The translations under genes were made by a program, and so were the position numbers. From NCBI GenBank assembly GCA_020091685.1, contig CM034603.1, positions 2,939,348 through 3,003,347 of the forward strand: a stretch of 64,000 bases of DNA. The letters run 5' to 3'. Each line of letters opens with the position of its first letter. Position 1 is the first letter of the stretch. The DNA comes from Lutjanus erythropterus. Lineage: Eukaryota; Chordata; Actinopteri; Lutjaniformes; Lutjanidae. The notes beneath the pieces were generated by a model. It saw only the letters and a list, made by a program, of their open reading frames with translations, searched no databases and was not told where the DNA came from. Positions 11,790 to 22,583 of the stretch are shown piece after piece.

Positions 11790-11877
11790 AACTATGAATT
11801 TTAAAACTTTTTCCAGGCCCCTTGGCAGACTGCTAGGGGTGCCTGGGGGTTTCAAACCACTATTTGAGAACCACTGG
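11790..11877 (-). mobile_element. hAT terminal fragment
   Basis: Read on the minus strand from 11877 it begins with CCAGTGGTTCTCAAATAGTG and continues with GAAACCCCCAGGCACCCC, the usual start of a fish hAT group. The other terminus is not found, so this is a truncated end. Confidence 0.6.
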
Positions 11878-12519
11878 ACTTGCAGGTGACGCCAGTGGGA
11901 GAATATCACAAAGATGGACCCAGAATCTCAGATCAGCTTTCTAAGTTAGCAGGAAGCAAATCATAGCCATTTCTAGTTTTTGGCAATTAATTAGCTTATT
12001 ATGGTAATTTCTAAAATTATCCAACATTCAGCTCTTAGCAACCACGCTGAATTTCACTGGGTCAGTGGATGATATTTCAATCATAAATAGCCAACAGCCA
12101 AACTTGATCATCCATTCTCTGTCATAGTAGATCACAAATAATTCTTTATGATCCAAAAAGTTGAAAAAATCAATCCTAGAATGGGTCCAAAAATGTGCAA
12201 TTCCATCAGAGCATTCAAACTCTCTTTTTCATTCTGTCTAATACTCTCTGTGTCTGATGAAACTCTTGTTTAAGATCTTGAGCGTTTGACTGACCAGTAG
12301 GAGTTTGGCTGACACGCTCCGCTGTGCAACTTTGTTTCTGCTTTTTCCACACAGCAGGTCAAAGACCGACGGTCTGAGCTGGTTCTGTACTGTGACTTTG
12401 ACAAGTGATGCATGCACATACACAGAATCTGTGCTCCCTGGACTTTATGGACGTCTCTGAGTAGGCGTGTTCTGCCTTCAACTAAAAGATATTTCTCATT
12501 TGGATCTACATAAATCATG
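11878..12519. other. Non-coding spacer
   Basis: No motif or repeat is recognised. Small minus-strand frames at 12238-12557 show no domain. Confidence 0.5.
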
Positions 12520-14335
12520 TGGGTGAAACAAAATGAAAATAGCAACAGCCATGTCAATATGTAAAGCTGGAGAGAGGCATGAACCTTCGTACTTTCATAT
12601 TACAGACCAGTGTCCTTACTTCCATAATTCTCAAAATTGTTACAGTTTAAGAAGGTGGAGGACCCAAATGCAGACGACACAAGGAACCAGCTCAAAAGGG
12701 TTTAATGAAATTAAACAAAGAAACAAAGGCTTACACTGACGCAGGGAAGTAAAATCCAAAGACCAACGAAACAGAATCCACAAAGGTAAACTCAAAAAAA
12801 CAGTCCAGGGGGGAAAAACAACACGGTTGACACATGGAAGGGAAACACAGGGAATACAAGCTTACTGACAGGGGAACAAACACAACAAACCGACAAAGAC
12901 ACAGAGAAACACAGGGACTAAATAAAGAGAACTAATGAGACACAGGTGGGCAAACAGGTGAAACACATGACAGTCAAAAGGGTGGGAAAACAGACAAAGA
13001 CAGGAAGTAAAAACAACAAAGACACACAAGGGAGAACCAAGACTACAAAATAAGACAGGAAGTGTCCAACAAAATCCAAAACCATAACAAAAACAATCTT
13101 CTACAAGATATTAAATCAATTTGTTGAACAGCAACATGCTTTCAAAGCTAACGGGACTACTTTATTGCCATGTATTGAATTTGTAGAGGAAATAACAACT
13201 GTATTAGAAAACAAAATATGCAATAGGAGTATTCCTAGATCTCGAAAAAGCATCTGACACTGTTGACCACAATTTGATAATGAAAAACTACAAAAATGTG
13301 AAGTGAGAGGGGCAACACTGTCCTGGTTACAGCATTACATCCAAATGAATCACTCCAAATCACAACCACTGAAGACAACTTGTGGGGATCCACAGGGCTC
13401 AGTGTTCAGCCCGCTGCTATTCAGATTATACACTAATAACATGAGGTCTCTAAAATACTAAAAATGTCATCTGCAAATGATATTCTTCACAGATGAAATT
13501 TACTTTGTAGTGGAGTGAATTTGGAAGAGCTTTTGAATGTAATGGAAAAAGAACTGAAAATGCTAAAGAGTTGGTTTGATCTGATCATAAAAAATTAACG
13601 CTGAATTTAAGTACAACTAAATTTATAATCTTTGGGAACTGCTTAATGGACTCAAAGAAAAAACTCATCATAAATAAATAATAGTAGATTACTAGAACTA
13701 TGCTTGAAGCCATATATGAATTATAACAAAGCTAAAATATCTAAATCAATTGCAATATCACACAAAGTGAAAGATATATTAAATCTTCATTATACCTTAT
13801 ATTCTTCTTTCACACTTCAGTACATGAGCCACTGTGTTGAAGTTTGGGGAAAATACAAAGCTATTCACTAATCCAATATTCATCCTTCAAAAAGAATTGT
13901 AAATAAAACCACCTGCAGAGAACCAACCAACCCACTCTTTATTAAACTAAAAGCACTAAAATTTAAAGACCTCATTGACTTCAAAACCAGTCAAATTACT
14001 TCAAATGAGAGAAAGTCAATGTGATGTAAGAGAATGTTTGATGTTCAAGAAGCAAACAGTGAGGAGCAGCACTAAAGGCCATTGTGTTACTCTGTGGAAT
14101 AACTGAATGAAAACAAGAACAGTGAATACATTTAAGAATGTTTAAAAATAATATACTGATCGCAAATGTGATGAATGATGGGAGACGGGAACTAACAAAG
14201 TAAGAAGACAGGACAGGGTGTGTAGTTGATTTTGATTTGTGCAGTTTTGTTGATTCTATTCTGATTATTTCCTCTTGCTGTATGATGAATGTTTGCAAAA
14301 AGTGGGAATACAAAAGCATTTCAGTTTCAGTTTAT
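12520..14335 (+). pseudogene. LINE reverse transcriptase relic (CR1/Jockey-like), split by an LTR
   Basis: Before the split (12530-12637) the plus strand reads MKIA, then KAGERHE and, after a frameshift, YYRPVSLLP. After it (13090-14335) come a VEEITTVLENK segment, GDPQGSVFSPLLF (13386-13424), FFTDE where the catalytic FADD box should be, KSWFDL, a VEVWGKYK segment near 13840 and LKALKFKDLIDF near 13960. This is the order of fingers, palm, thumb and C-terminus of a fish LINE polymerase. The altered FADD box, stops and frameshifts show that it is dead. The 5' end including the endonuclease is missing. The endonuclease fragment at 51515 appears to belong to the same family. Confidence in the LINE assignment is high, in the clade name moderate. 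Confidence 0.85.
12638..13089 (-). mobile_element. LTR (probably solo) inserted in the LINE reverse transcriptase
   Basis: Read on the minus strand it starts TGTTATGGTTTTGG and ends with a TGTAACA word, the TG...CA form of LTRs, with an ATTAAA polyadenylation word about 65 bp before its 3' end. It lies exactly between two parts of the LINE coding sequence. The bases either side (AAAAT at 12633-12637, AAAAC at 13090-13094) could be a decayed 5-bp target duplication. No gag or pol sequence is attached. A related piece lies at 39500-39765. The retrotransposon family (Gypsy-like is likely) is an inference. Confidence 0.65.
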
Positions 14336-14462
14336 CGATGAACTATAAACAAGGGGGTATGACTTGATAAAGATTGTATTTTCTTTTAACATGTTTGAAA
14401 TTAAATGTAATCTAATTCAACCAGAAAGCAGCTGCTTTTGACTGCGGCTAATGACACTTATG

Positions 14463-15000
14463 TTCGTCGAAAGCTACATCTTTTACATCCTTTCTTTATC
14501 CTGTTACATCTTCCACATTGTTTTTCCATCTTGTTTTCTCATTTAAATCTTGTGACATCTTTTAAGTAATTTTCATCTTGTTACTCTGTTTTTTTGTCTT
14601 GTCATGCCTTTTGTTTTCTTCTTGTCACGTCTTTTATTTCATTTTTGTCTTGTTACGTCTTTGAAGTTGTTTTTATCTTGTTCCATCTTTTATGTTGTTT
14701 TTACCCTGTTATGTCCTTCTCATCTTGTTAAATCTTTTATGACGTTTTGGTCTTGTTACATCTTTCACGTCATTTTTGTCTTGTTATATCTTCAAAGTCG
14801 TTTTCATTTTGTTACATCTTTTATGTCTTTTTCATCCTATTAACGTCTTTCTCATCTTGTCATGTCTTTTTTGTCATTGTCTTCTAAGTAATTTTCAGTT
14901 ACGTTCAGTTTCCAGTTATGTCTCTTATGTAGTTTATTTGTCGTTTTTGTCTTTTAAGTCTTTTTGTCTTGTTACGTCTTTTTCAATGTTTTCTGTCAAA
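14463..15000 (+). repeat. 28-bp minisatellite, copy 1
   Basis: Successive units of the form TTTTTGTCTTGTTACGTC followed by a TTTGAAGTTG-like ten bases repeat with a 28-bp period and much divergence. The same unit occurs at 16915-17235 and, inverted, at 54820-55050. Open frames across it are artefacts of the repeat. Confidence 0.8.
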
Positions 15001-15950
15001 AGCTGTACACAACATGTCACAGCAGTGTTGGAGCAGGAATGCTTGGGGGTGTTAGTGGGGTCAAAATGGTCCTGAATTTCGTTAAGGAAAAATGTAAAAC
15101 TGCATTCAAGTGCTGTCCTTCAGATGAAGGACAGCACTGAACGCCGGCTTTCAAAGTCTGAAAAACTGGACGAGACCCCGTGTCGAACACATCTGGGAGA
15201 GGTGCAGCCCAGAACATTAACAGCTGACGTGAAAAAAGGAACCACTCACTAAAGGCCAAAGAGAGTTTTACACAAACACAAGCACTGTGGGATGAGGAAA
15301 TTGTTTTGGTGCAGAACTCGCACAATAAATGAGGAGTATGCAAATGAGGAGGTGAGAGGTCAAGTTTGAAAGACTGTGTTTTCTTAGTTAATAGTCCAGC
15401 TGTCAGTCTGTCCCATATTTTACAGTGTTTTTGTTTCTAATTAAGAGTAATCCCTCCTCTTAATTAGCTCCAAACTTACAGGGAAAGAAAGGCCACTGTG
15501 CTTATATATACAGTAGTTGTCTAAAAATGATATACTGGCTTTTAATTAAAACGAATTAACTTAAGACACACAGAGAAACAAGTCATCTGTCATATGCAGT
15601 ATATATTAATCTATGCTACAATACAGTTGGCTGTCAGTGCTGCAGAGGTATTATACATCTCTGAAAGCATTAGTAGATCAAATACACTCTCCTCCATCAG
15701 CACAAATGAATTAAAAGCTGCCTGTAGATCATATTTAAGCCATATTACATATTTGCTGCTGCTGTGTGTGTCTGTTTGTGAGCATTTTATGTGCATGTGT
15801 ACTTTTAACATGTGCACATGTACAGTAATGTAAATGATGAACATTTAGCATGCAAACATGGCTGAAACAAGTGTGCTATTGTTTCATGTTCCCTGCAAAG
15901 TCAATTAAGGTGGTCCACGATCAAGTGATTATGAGCAGACTCAACAGCAC
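15001..15950. other. Non-coding with a motif-dense core at 15330-15470
   Basis: No element ends are seen. The core has an octamer word ATGCAAAT near 15340, then an inverted pair of TAATTA sites at 15437-15467. The rest contains only chance frames. Confidence 0.45.
15437..15467. promoter_or_regulatory. Palindromic pair of homeodomain-type TAATTA sites
   Basis: CTAATTAAGAG (15437-15447) and CTCTTAATTAG (15457-15467) are perfect 11-bp inverted copies separated by nine bases containing TAATCC, the Bicoid/OTX-type word. Together with the nearby octamer this is the layout of a homeodomain-bound enhancer, but function is inferred only. Confidence 0.4.
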
Positions 15951-15954
15951 AAAT

Positions 15955-16126
15955 ATGTGTGTGTGTGTGTGTGTGTGTGTGTTCTTTGGTCAGCCCTTGC
16001 ACAGATGGTATGGCGTGCCCCTTTAGAGATGCACAACTTAATCCCTCAAACACATGGTGGGCTTAATCGGAGTGTGTGTGTGTGTGTGTGTCTCGGGGGA
16101 AACAGAGAGGGTGTGTGAATGACACA

Positions 16127-16177
<51 letters not shown>

Positions 16178-16282
16178 GGTATGTGGACTACATTCTGCAC
16201 ACAATCAATGAGTTCTGGCTGTGAATATGAAATGTAACTGTTAGTATTCTGTGTGTGAGATGAGCACACACACACACACACA
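15955..16282. repeat. Cluster of GT/CA microsatellites
   Basis: Pure GT runs lie at 15955-15982, 16072-16091 and 16130-16176, and a CA run at 16265-16282, all within about 330 bp. The open frames through them are repeat artefacts. Confidence 0.95.
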
Positions 16283-16713
16283 AAAAACGCATTAACAAAC
16301 AGACCCGCTGTCTTAAATGATGCTCTTTGATAAATGAGTTAAGATTGGTTCGTTTGTTTTCGTGCTCTGCACCCACGCGTATGCATACTGCTTTCCACAG
16401 GAAAAACTGAATAAATTAGGTTTTCAGTCATAAAAAATATAAAATGCTTCAACTTAACAAATAAATAGAGCAACAGTTCTCTCCTGACAGCCAAAAGGTC
16501 CTGAACTCAGAAATCACGTACTGTAGGCCCTCGATTCTTAAATGGTGGTACATGTATCCCTGTCAGTACGTGAGCTCCCTCTAGTGGTACTTGGAGGAAT
16601 ATTAGAAATTTATACTGCAATTTAAATTAAATAAAGTTTTGTCTTTCTTGTATTTTTCTTTCAATATCAGGCTGCTATGTTTTCACCATCATGAACGCAT
16701 GTATATGTCATAC

Positions 16714-17240
16714 CAGAGGTAGCAAAAGTACATGTAAGTACAAGTATTCTTTATTCAAGTAGAAGTACAGATACTAGTGTAAAAACTCAGCCTCCAGTAA
16801 AAGTAGAAGTACTTCTTTAACATCTTTACTCAAGTAAAGGTGAAAGTACAGGCACATAAATGTACTCAAAGTTTTAAAGTAAAACATACCGCAGTCGAGT
16901 GTCCCTCTCTGTCTGTTTCGTTTTGTTACAACGCTTTAGTCTTTTAAGTCAGTTTCATCCCGTTATGTATTTTATGTCGTTTTCATCCTGTTACATCTTT
17001 GATGTCATTTTCGTCCTGTCATTTCATCACATATCTTTTATATTGTTTTTGTCCTGTTATGTCTCATGTCGTCTTTGTCTTGTCACGTTTTTTAAGTCTT
17101 TATCCTGTGACAGCTTTGAAGTTATCTTTCTCCTGTTACGACTTTTTTTCATCTTGTTACTTTTTAAAGTCATTTTTGTCTTGTTATGTCTTTTAAGTTG
17201 TTTTTCATCTAATGTCTTTTGCGACGTTTTTTACATCGCA
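16714..17240 (+). mobile_element. Fish MITE with AAGTAAAAGTA-type end and internal 28-bp minisatellite
   Basis: The left end CAGAGGTAGCAAAAGTACAT followed by AGTAGAAGTACAGATACT and repeated GTAAAAGTAGAAGTAC words to about 16885 resembles, in inverted form, the right end at 55150-55214. From 16915 to 17235 the 28-bp unit with its CTTGTTACGTC core follows (several copies show CCTGTTATGTC). The right end is not visible, so the element is incomplete here. Confidence 0.6.
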
Positions 17241-17299
17241 CCCACACACATATACACACTTCTTTCCACTTAAATTAATAAATTAGGTTTTGAGGGTTT

Positions 17300-17375
17300 T
17301 GCAGAAGCCTCTTAGATGAGAGGCAAAACGTCTTTAAGAACTCAAGCAAGTCCAGTTGCCTACGACACCCCTTAG
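17300..17375 (+). repeat. Dispersed repeat fragment with GATGAGAGGCAAAACG core
   Basis: The words GCAGAAGCCTCTTAGATGAG and GAACTCAAGCAAGTCCAG match a sequence I recall as dispersed in fish genomes, possibly linked to Penelope-like elements. Only about 75 bp is recognisable. Confidence 0.4.
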
Positions 17376-17815
17376 CGAATAAAAAATCTTGCTTAAGCAG
17401 GTTCTCAGAAGAACATTTGTAAGATAAGCATCAAAAAGCATCATCCAAAAATCTTAACTTATAGACAGTACCTGCATTACAATTAGCCATTTCATTTAGC
17501 CATTTAAGTGTCTTTGAAAAGCACTGTATAAGTATTAAGAATTATTATTATTATTATTATTATTTCCAGCACAAATAAGAGTTTCTGTAAAAAAAAAAAA
17601 GTAAGTTGAGAAAACTCATAATTACAAGGCTTTTTGAGTTAGATAAACATGAACTTTTGAGTTCTTTTGAGTTAAAACATTATGTATTTCATAAATTGTT
17701 GAGTAGATGAATAATGGTTATCTTCTTTGAAATACACCATTCTTTGGGTTTCTAAAACTCGCAGATTCAAGTTTATCTAAAGAAGAAAAGTAAAGATTAT
17801 AGGTCAGCTGCTCAA
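17376..17815. other. Non-coding with ATT repeat
   Basis: An (ATT)n tract lies at about 17540-17563 and an A-run at 17589-17600. Otherwise nothing is assigned. Confidence 0.6.
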
Positions 17816-17989
17816 CTCAGAACTTAAGAGTTTGACTTCAAATTTAGTGACCATAGTAATTGTAGAGTCATGGTAGAGGAGGAAACTGAAGCCAGACTCC
17901 ACGTTATTCTGTGGACTAAGTGGTGAGGTGACAAACACAACGCTTGGGAGTGTGTCGCTATCAATCTGTCACACATGAAATTGATAATT

Positions 17990-18524
17990 CCTATCACAGT
18001 GTTGATGAAGCTGATGCCAAGATCACCACAGACTTGGTCACTTTTCTTCCCACACTGCAAAACCCCAACATCACCCAGCAAGAAAATCACTCAAGTCAAG
18101 TCTAGACCTTGCTTAGAGATAAAAATCATCTCCATGTCAAAGTAAGGTTCTACAGAGACCTGCTTCTACTTGGTTTTCTAAGTCATACTTCAGATCAAAA
18201 CTGATCACAAGTCCATTTAATAAATGAGGCCCCTTGTTAATACCAGGCTGCCTTCTTCCTTTGCTCAGCAAGCTGCGGTGCTCTGTGTGTTCTGACAACT
18301 TTTTATCATATCTAATTGTGTTACCGTAGCTCCACTGTAGGATTAGACCAGATGGACCAGCTCTTGCTTCCCACATCAGTGCCCCTGACCCTGTTGCCAG
18401 TTGACCAGATGTCCTTCCTTGCACCACTTTTGGTTGGTACCGTTTTGGAGATGCTCTGATCCAGTCATCTAGTTATTACAATTTGCACTTTATCAAAGTC
18501 CCTCACATCTTTACACTCGCCCAT
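17990..18524 (-). pseudogene. Tc1-like transposase relic, N-terminal part
   Basis: The start codon lies at 18522-18524 (minus). The frame reads MGECKDVRDFDKVQIVITR, stop, then LDQSISKT, which is the first helix-turn-helix of Tc1-type transposases of the kind beginning MGK-x-KDLS-x-FDK. After a deletion, VNWQQGQGH (the GRPR-hook region, decayed) and LSEHTEHRSLL (second helix-turn-helix) follow in shifted frames to about 18250. Towards 17990 a VWEEK-like piece may be the middle of the catalytic domain. A full protein would be about 340 residues; the DDE catalytic residues are not readable. At least two frameshifts and a stop make it non-functional. Ends of the element were not found. Confidence 0.75.
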
Positions 18525-18559
18525 TTTTCCTGCCTCCAACACATCGACTCCAACAACTG

Positions 18560-19170
18560 GCTGCTCACTTTTTCCACGAGGCCCTTCAACATTGCAAGCA
18601 ATACCCAGTGGCTCTGAAGAATCTGACAGCAGGATCCCCTCCTCTTTCTTGGCAGAAAGAGTGCTGCAGAAAACTAGAACACTTCTTCTTCTTTTAGTTT
18701 AATGGTAGCTGGCAAACAACTATATACTTCCATCATATAGAAGAGCATGCACAGAGCATTTTAGCATTCATGCCAGATAATGCATACACACTACAGCTGT
18801 TGTGATTGATATACTTCTGTTGTCACATGACTACGCCACCTCAAACTGATGTTAGCAGCCGTCTATTCATAAACATAAGCGCTGCAAGGTGGGAGACGCT
18901 GAAACCAAAAGTTTCACTTTCCCAGCCGGCAATAAAAAGTAACAATTCTTGTCATGTCATCCGTCCTCTGTGCCAGTTTCTATTTCTTTCTCCAGCTGCC
19001 AGCCCTTTAGCAGCTTAGACAAAAAATTTAATTGAAAAATCGACTCAAAATCTGGCTACAGGTAAGACATCATTTTGATTGGACTCTTTTTTTTTTCTCC
19101 AGATCACTTATTTAAACCCTTTCTGTTGATTGGTGCAAGATGGGTATTAAGTTTAGTTTAGTTTATTTGC
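18560..19170. other. Non-coding spacer
   Basis: I see no supported feature. A CTTCTTCTTTTAG segment near 18685 followed by a TGGTAGCTGGCAAACAACT stretch resembles the start of a fish dispersed repeat but is too short to assign. Confidence 0.45.
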
Positions 19171-19176
19171 ACATTA

Positions 19177-19187
19177 TGTATGTATAT

Positions 19188-19280
<93 letters not shown>

Positions 19281-19281
19281 C
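19177..19281. repeat. TA-rich self-complementary microsatellite
   Basis: About 100 bp of TATATA interspersed with CATATA and GTATA words; nearly all of it can fold back on itself. The flank to the right (AGGTTGGAAGCCAAAAAGGC) resembles a LINE 3' region that I recall from fish. Confidence 0.85.
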
Positions 19282-19626
19282 AAAGACAATAAAATAACAA
19301 AAGATTAAAACATTGTGCAGGAGAGGTTGGAAGCCAAAAAGGCTTATGAAGATACCTCCCCTATATAACTAACATGGACAACTTCAAGGTGTCAATACTA
19401 AATAGATAGATAGGAAGTCAGTTGCTGATCTCTATTCTGGTGTTTTTTTTCTCTTCATTCAGTGATTTATGTGCAAATTTTAAATTGTCTAAACATTTTT
19501 TTGCATTATTTGCCAGTCCAAGATTTTATGAGACAGATGCTTCCTGAGTTCCCTGCTTTACCCCCATGCAATCATTGCAATTCTATTTTCGAGCACCCTT
19601 CTTCTTCCTTTCTGTCATCTATAACA

Positions 19627-19720
19627 GGGGCCTGCAACCTGTGGCTCTGCAGCCACATGTGGCTCTTTTATCCCTTTCCAGCAGCTCCCTGTGGCTTTGA
19701 CAGAAAATTACATACAAATG
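19627..19720 (+). mobile_element. hAT left end (CAGGGGCCTGCAACC type)
   Basis: It begins CAGGGGCCTGCAACCTGTGG and continues with the TGTGGCTCTTTTATCC words typical of one hAT group. A right end of the same group lies at 55868 but belongs to another copy. No target duplication could be tested without the partner end. Confidence 0.6.
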
Positions 19721-20495
19721 AATAATTACATTTTAACTTTTCACTTATTGTTGTAGGCCTTAAGTGATTCTCATATTCTCAGATTTTTAAAATGTGTAGC
19801 CCGTAGTTTTACTATTTCATCAGTGTACACAAGTGTGCATTAGGGTCGCACGATATTCTGAAATTTTCCAACCAGTCATCATCCATCCCATTGCTCATTA
19901 ATTATTCTTACACCTATTTTCTTTTTTAAACAGAAATATGTTCACCTCCAAAATTAAAGTTTCTCTCTTTTACCAAACATAACTTTACTGAGCTTAACTG
20001 GCTCGTAAAACTCACTTCATTCAAACTCAACACAAAAATACAGAAAATTAATATAAAAAAATAAATTAAGAACACTCTTTGTTAGTTTGTTGACTTTTCC
20101 AACAGTCACCGACTCTGGTTTGGTCCAATTAAATCCTTAGCTCAGCACGTGACAGGAGTGCAGGGAGTCTGACTCTACAGGCTGTTTTCACTGCTCACTC
20201 CTCATTCAGCTCTGTGTGTTGAGGAGCAGCAGCTGTCAAAAAAAACAAGCAGCGCTGGATTCAGCCCATCGTCGAAAGTGTGTGTTATAGCTCATGTCTG
20301 CAGCTCAGCTCCCTTTTCCTCTACATTTTGCTTTTGTCTCACAAGGGTAACTCTGGATGCCAAATCCAAAATGAGTTTCAGAGGAGAAAAGGTGCCTCCA
20401 GACAGATTGATTTTGTCTTTCAGACAATCTCTGGCATTCTATTTTTGAACACTTTGTCTATCTGCATCCAATATTGTATTATGCAACGTAAAATC
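19721..20495. other. Non-coding, unassigned
   Basis: A GGGTCGCACGATATTCTGAA stretch near 19844 looks like a short hAT-type end. No other structure is seen. Confidence 0.4.
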
Positions 20496-20496
20496 A

Positions 20497-20715
20497 AAAA
20501 TTGTCAAAACTGTTCCTCCTGATGTGAGCGCTGCATGCAAACATTGCAAATCAAACCCAGCCACTCATATCCCCATGTTCTGGTCATGCAGCAAAATCAA
20601 AAAATTCTGGTTCAATGTCTTTTCACTCATTTGCACCTGTCCTAATAAATCAGTCCAGCCAGGCTATTTCTGGGGTCTCATCTCCTACTTTCCTAGCTAC
20701 ATACCTACAAACTAA
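20497..20715 (+). pseudogene. L1-like ORF2 C-terminal zinc-knuckle fragment
   Basis: The plus strand reads VSAACKHCKSNPATHI, then MFWSCSKIKKFWFNVF. This is the C-x2-C-x7-H-x5-C knuckle followed by the FW pattern found near the C-terminus of fish L1 ORF2 proteins. A full ORF2 has over 1,200 residues, so only about 5 per cent remains. It points towards the opposite-strand L1 piece at 20755. Confidence 0.7.
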
Positions 20716-20754
20716 ATACTAGTCATCCATAAATATATCAGAATCTAAAAGATC

Positions 20755-21185
20755 AACTTGACTCACAAGGGCTGCCATATCACTGTAAACTTGTCAGCTG
20801 ACCTCCTGACAGCGTACCTTATTTTCTCCAGTTTAATAAAATGCAGCATATCCATAATCCGCTGTGCAAATGTTGGAGGGTTACAATCTTTCCACCTAAA
20901 TCTAAATTTGTACCGTGGCAAGAAAACAAAAGGCTTAGTGTATTATTATTTAAAATAAGATTTTGTGTCATCATGCCGAATAAAGCAAGGGTGGCTGATA
21001 GTTCTGAGGATTTACCAGTAGTTTTGGAAAGTATATCAAATATTAATTTCCAAAATTTAGATAAGTTAGGGCACAACCAAAGCATGTGAATCAGAGTGCC
21101 TCAGGACTGTTTACAGTGGTTACACATGGAGTCTATAGTGGATGTAAACTGAGATAACTGTTCCTGACTATATTTAAGACCATTT
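20755..21185 (-). pseudogene. L1-like ORF2 C-terminal fragment, opposite strand
   Basis: On the minus strand CNHCKQS (around 21100-21120) is followed, after one stop, by HMLWLCPNLSKFWKLIFDIL and then LALFGMM, the same knuckle, WxxCPxxxxFW pattern and LxLFG motif as other fish L1 ORF2 proteins. Upstream YSQEQLSQF also fits. The reading frame is otherwise open for about 88 codons, so this copy is less decayed than its plus-strand neighbour. Confidence 0.8.
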
Positions 21186-22583
21186 TCATATCACCCTTTA
21201 TTATCTTGACACTTTATTGAACACATAAACATGTTAAAACATAAGACATGAGAAATGAATGCATTTAGGCCAAGTAAACAGGCCATCTCATTGTTTTTAT
21301 TTCCTCTTATCAGGAAAACAATGCAGGACATTTCAGCCTCCTTTATAAATGAGATGGAATTAACAGGCTCTTGTTTCCTCCTCTCAGTAAAATAATATAT
21401 ATATTTTAAATGTTTTATAAAAGCTGTACTGAAGATATAAAAGTATTGGGGACCCAAATAAAATCTCCAGTGACCCACCTGTGGCCAGACCCAGTCTTTG
21501 ATGACTGAGCTGAACTGTTCTTTAAAAAAAAAAAAAAAAAAAAAAAATCTCTCTTCACCTAATGACTTTGCAAGTCAGACGTTGCTACTGTGAGTCTTCA
21601 CTTCCTTCTTTTTCATTCTTTCTTTTTCTCTTTGCTTAAACCAACCTCATCGTCATACCATTACAGTTATTATTTGACATTTATTTCAAAAACCAATAAA
21701 AATCTGTGTGAGGGATTTTGATGCAAAACCAACACATTTTCGGATGTATATTGGTTAATATCCTTGTGCACAGATGCCTCCTTGATAAGACTGGAGAAAA
21801 ACTTCATGACAAGGTCAGGAAATAGGTGTTGGCGAGAGCCACCATAATAACCTCCTAGAGATAGAAGCTTGTGTTTCTGCTCCTGTTAGTTAAAGATTTC
21901 CTGCTAACTCAATATGCTGTGCGTCTCTACCTCGTCATAGGCTGGTCTGGAACACGACAACAAGGCTACTAATTGGATCAGAAAAAAGAGACTTTCATTG
22001 GCTGTGTTTTTCAAGCTGTATTTATGGCCTGTTTGTTGATGAAGCACAACATTTCCTGTCCTTGTACAGTACTGAAGATCATTTCAGGTCAGCTTTATTG
22101 TTAGACTCAGAGTCCATCAGGAGAGGCTGTCCTTGCAAGAAAATCGACAGGCAGCCACCTCACTCACCATCCGGAGTGTGTGATTTCAGAGCAGTGGGCT
22201 TTTGTTTTCAGGATAACAGGCTGAACTTTACACTGATGGACAGTTGACAGCTCTAAACAGCTGATCAACTTACAGTGGAGGACTCGTCCCCGCTTGTTAT
22301 TGTCAATTTATAAGGCTGCAGGCGTCCTGCGCTCCACTGAGCTCCTGCAGCCTGCCTGTCATTAAATATACAGACTAAGGCTCCAATTCATTATTTGGAC
22401 TGCTGTACTCATTTTTGCATGTGCAATGGCTACATATTGCTCCTTTAAAGCTGCTACAACAATCTATAACCTCAAAAATTTAATTATCTAAATTTCCTTT
22501 GTCTTCCCTTCAACTGGCTATCGTGATACTCACTGTAACTTTGGCTGTTTCATCTGATGTCAGGAGAATCTGACCCGGTGGTC
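21186..22583. other. Non-coding, poly-A tract and a small perfect hairpin
   Basis: A run of A of about 26 lies at 21522-21547. The block 22260-22440 is non-repetitive with balanced composition and holds a hairpin: AGGCTGCAGG (22313-22322) pairs with CCTGCAGCCT (22344-22353). Nothing else is assigned. Confidence 0.5.

Noticed and set aside
14604-15075. Plus-strand frames of about 80-100 codons rich in Phe, Ser and Leu; likewise 16899-17273
   Set aside because: They are products of the 28-bp minisatellite; no start context or domain.
16063-16376. Minus-strand open frames rich in His-Thr
   Set aside because: They are translations of GT/CA microsatellites.
16541-16640. Possible hAT-like fragment with GGTGGTACATGTATCCC
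   Set aside because: Too short and without either terminal motif to be listed as a feature.
17300-17375. Hammerhead ribozyme suggested by GATGAG...AAAC words
   Set aside because: The core CTGATGA and a stem II are missing, and the word GAAAC is altered to AAAAC; not credible by eye.
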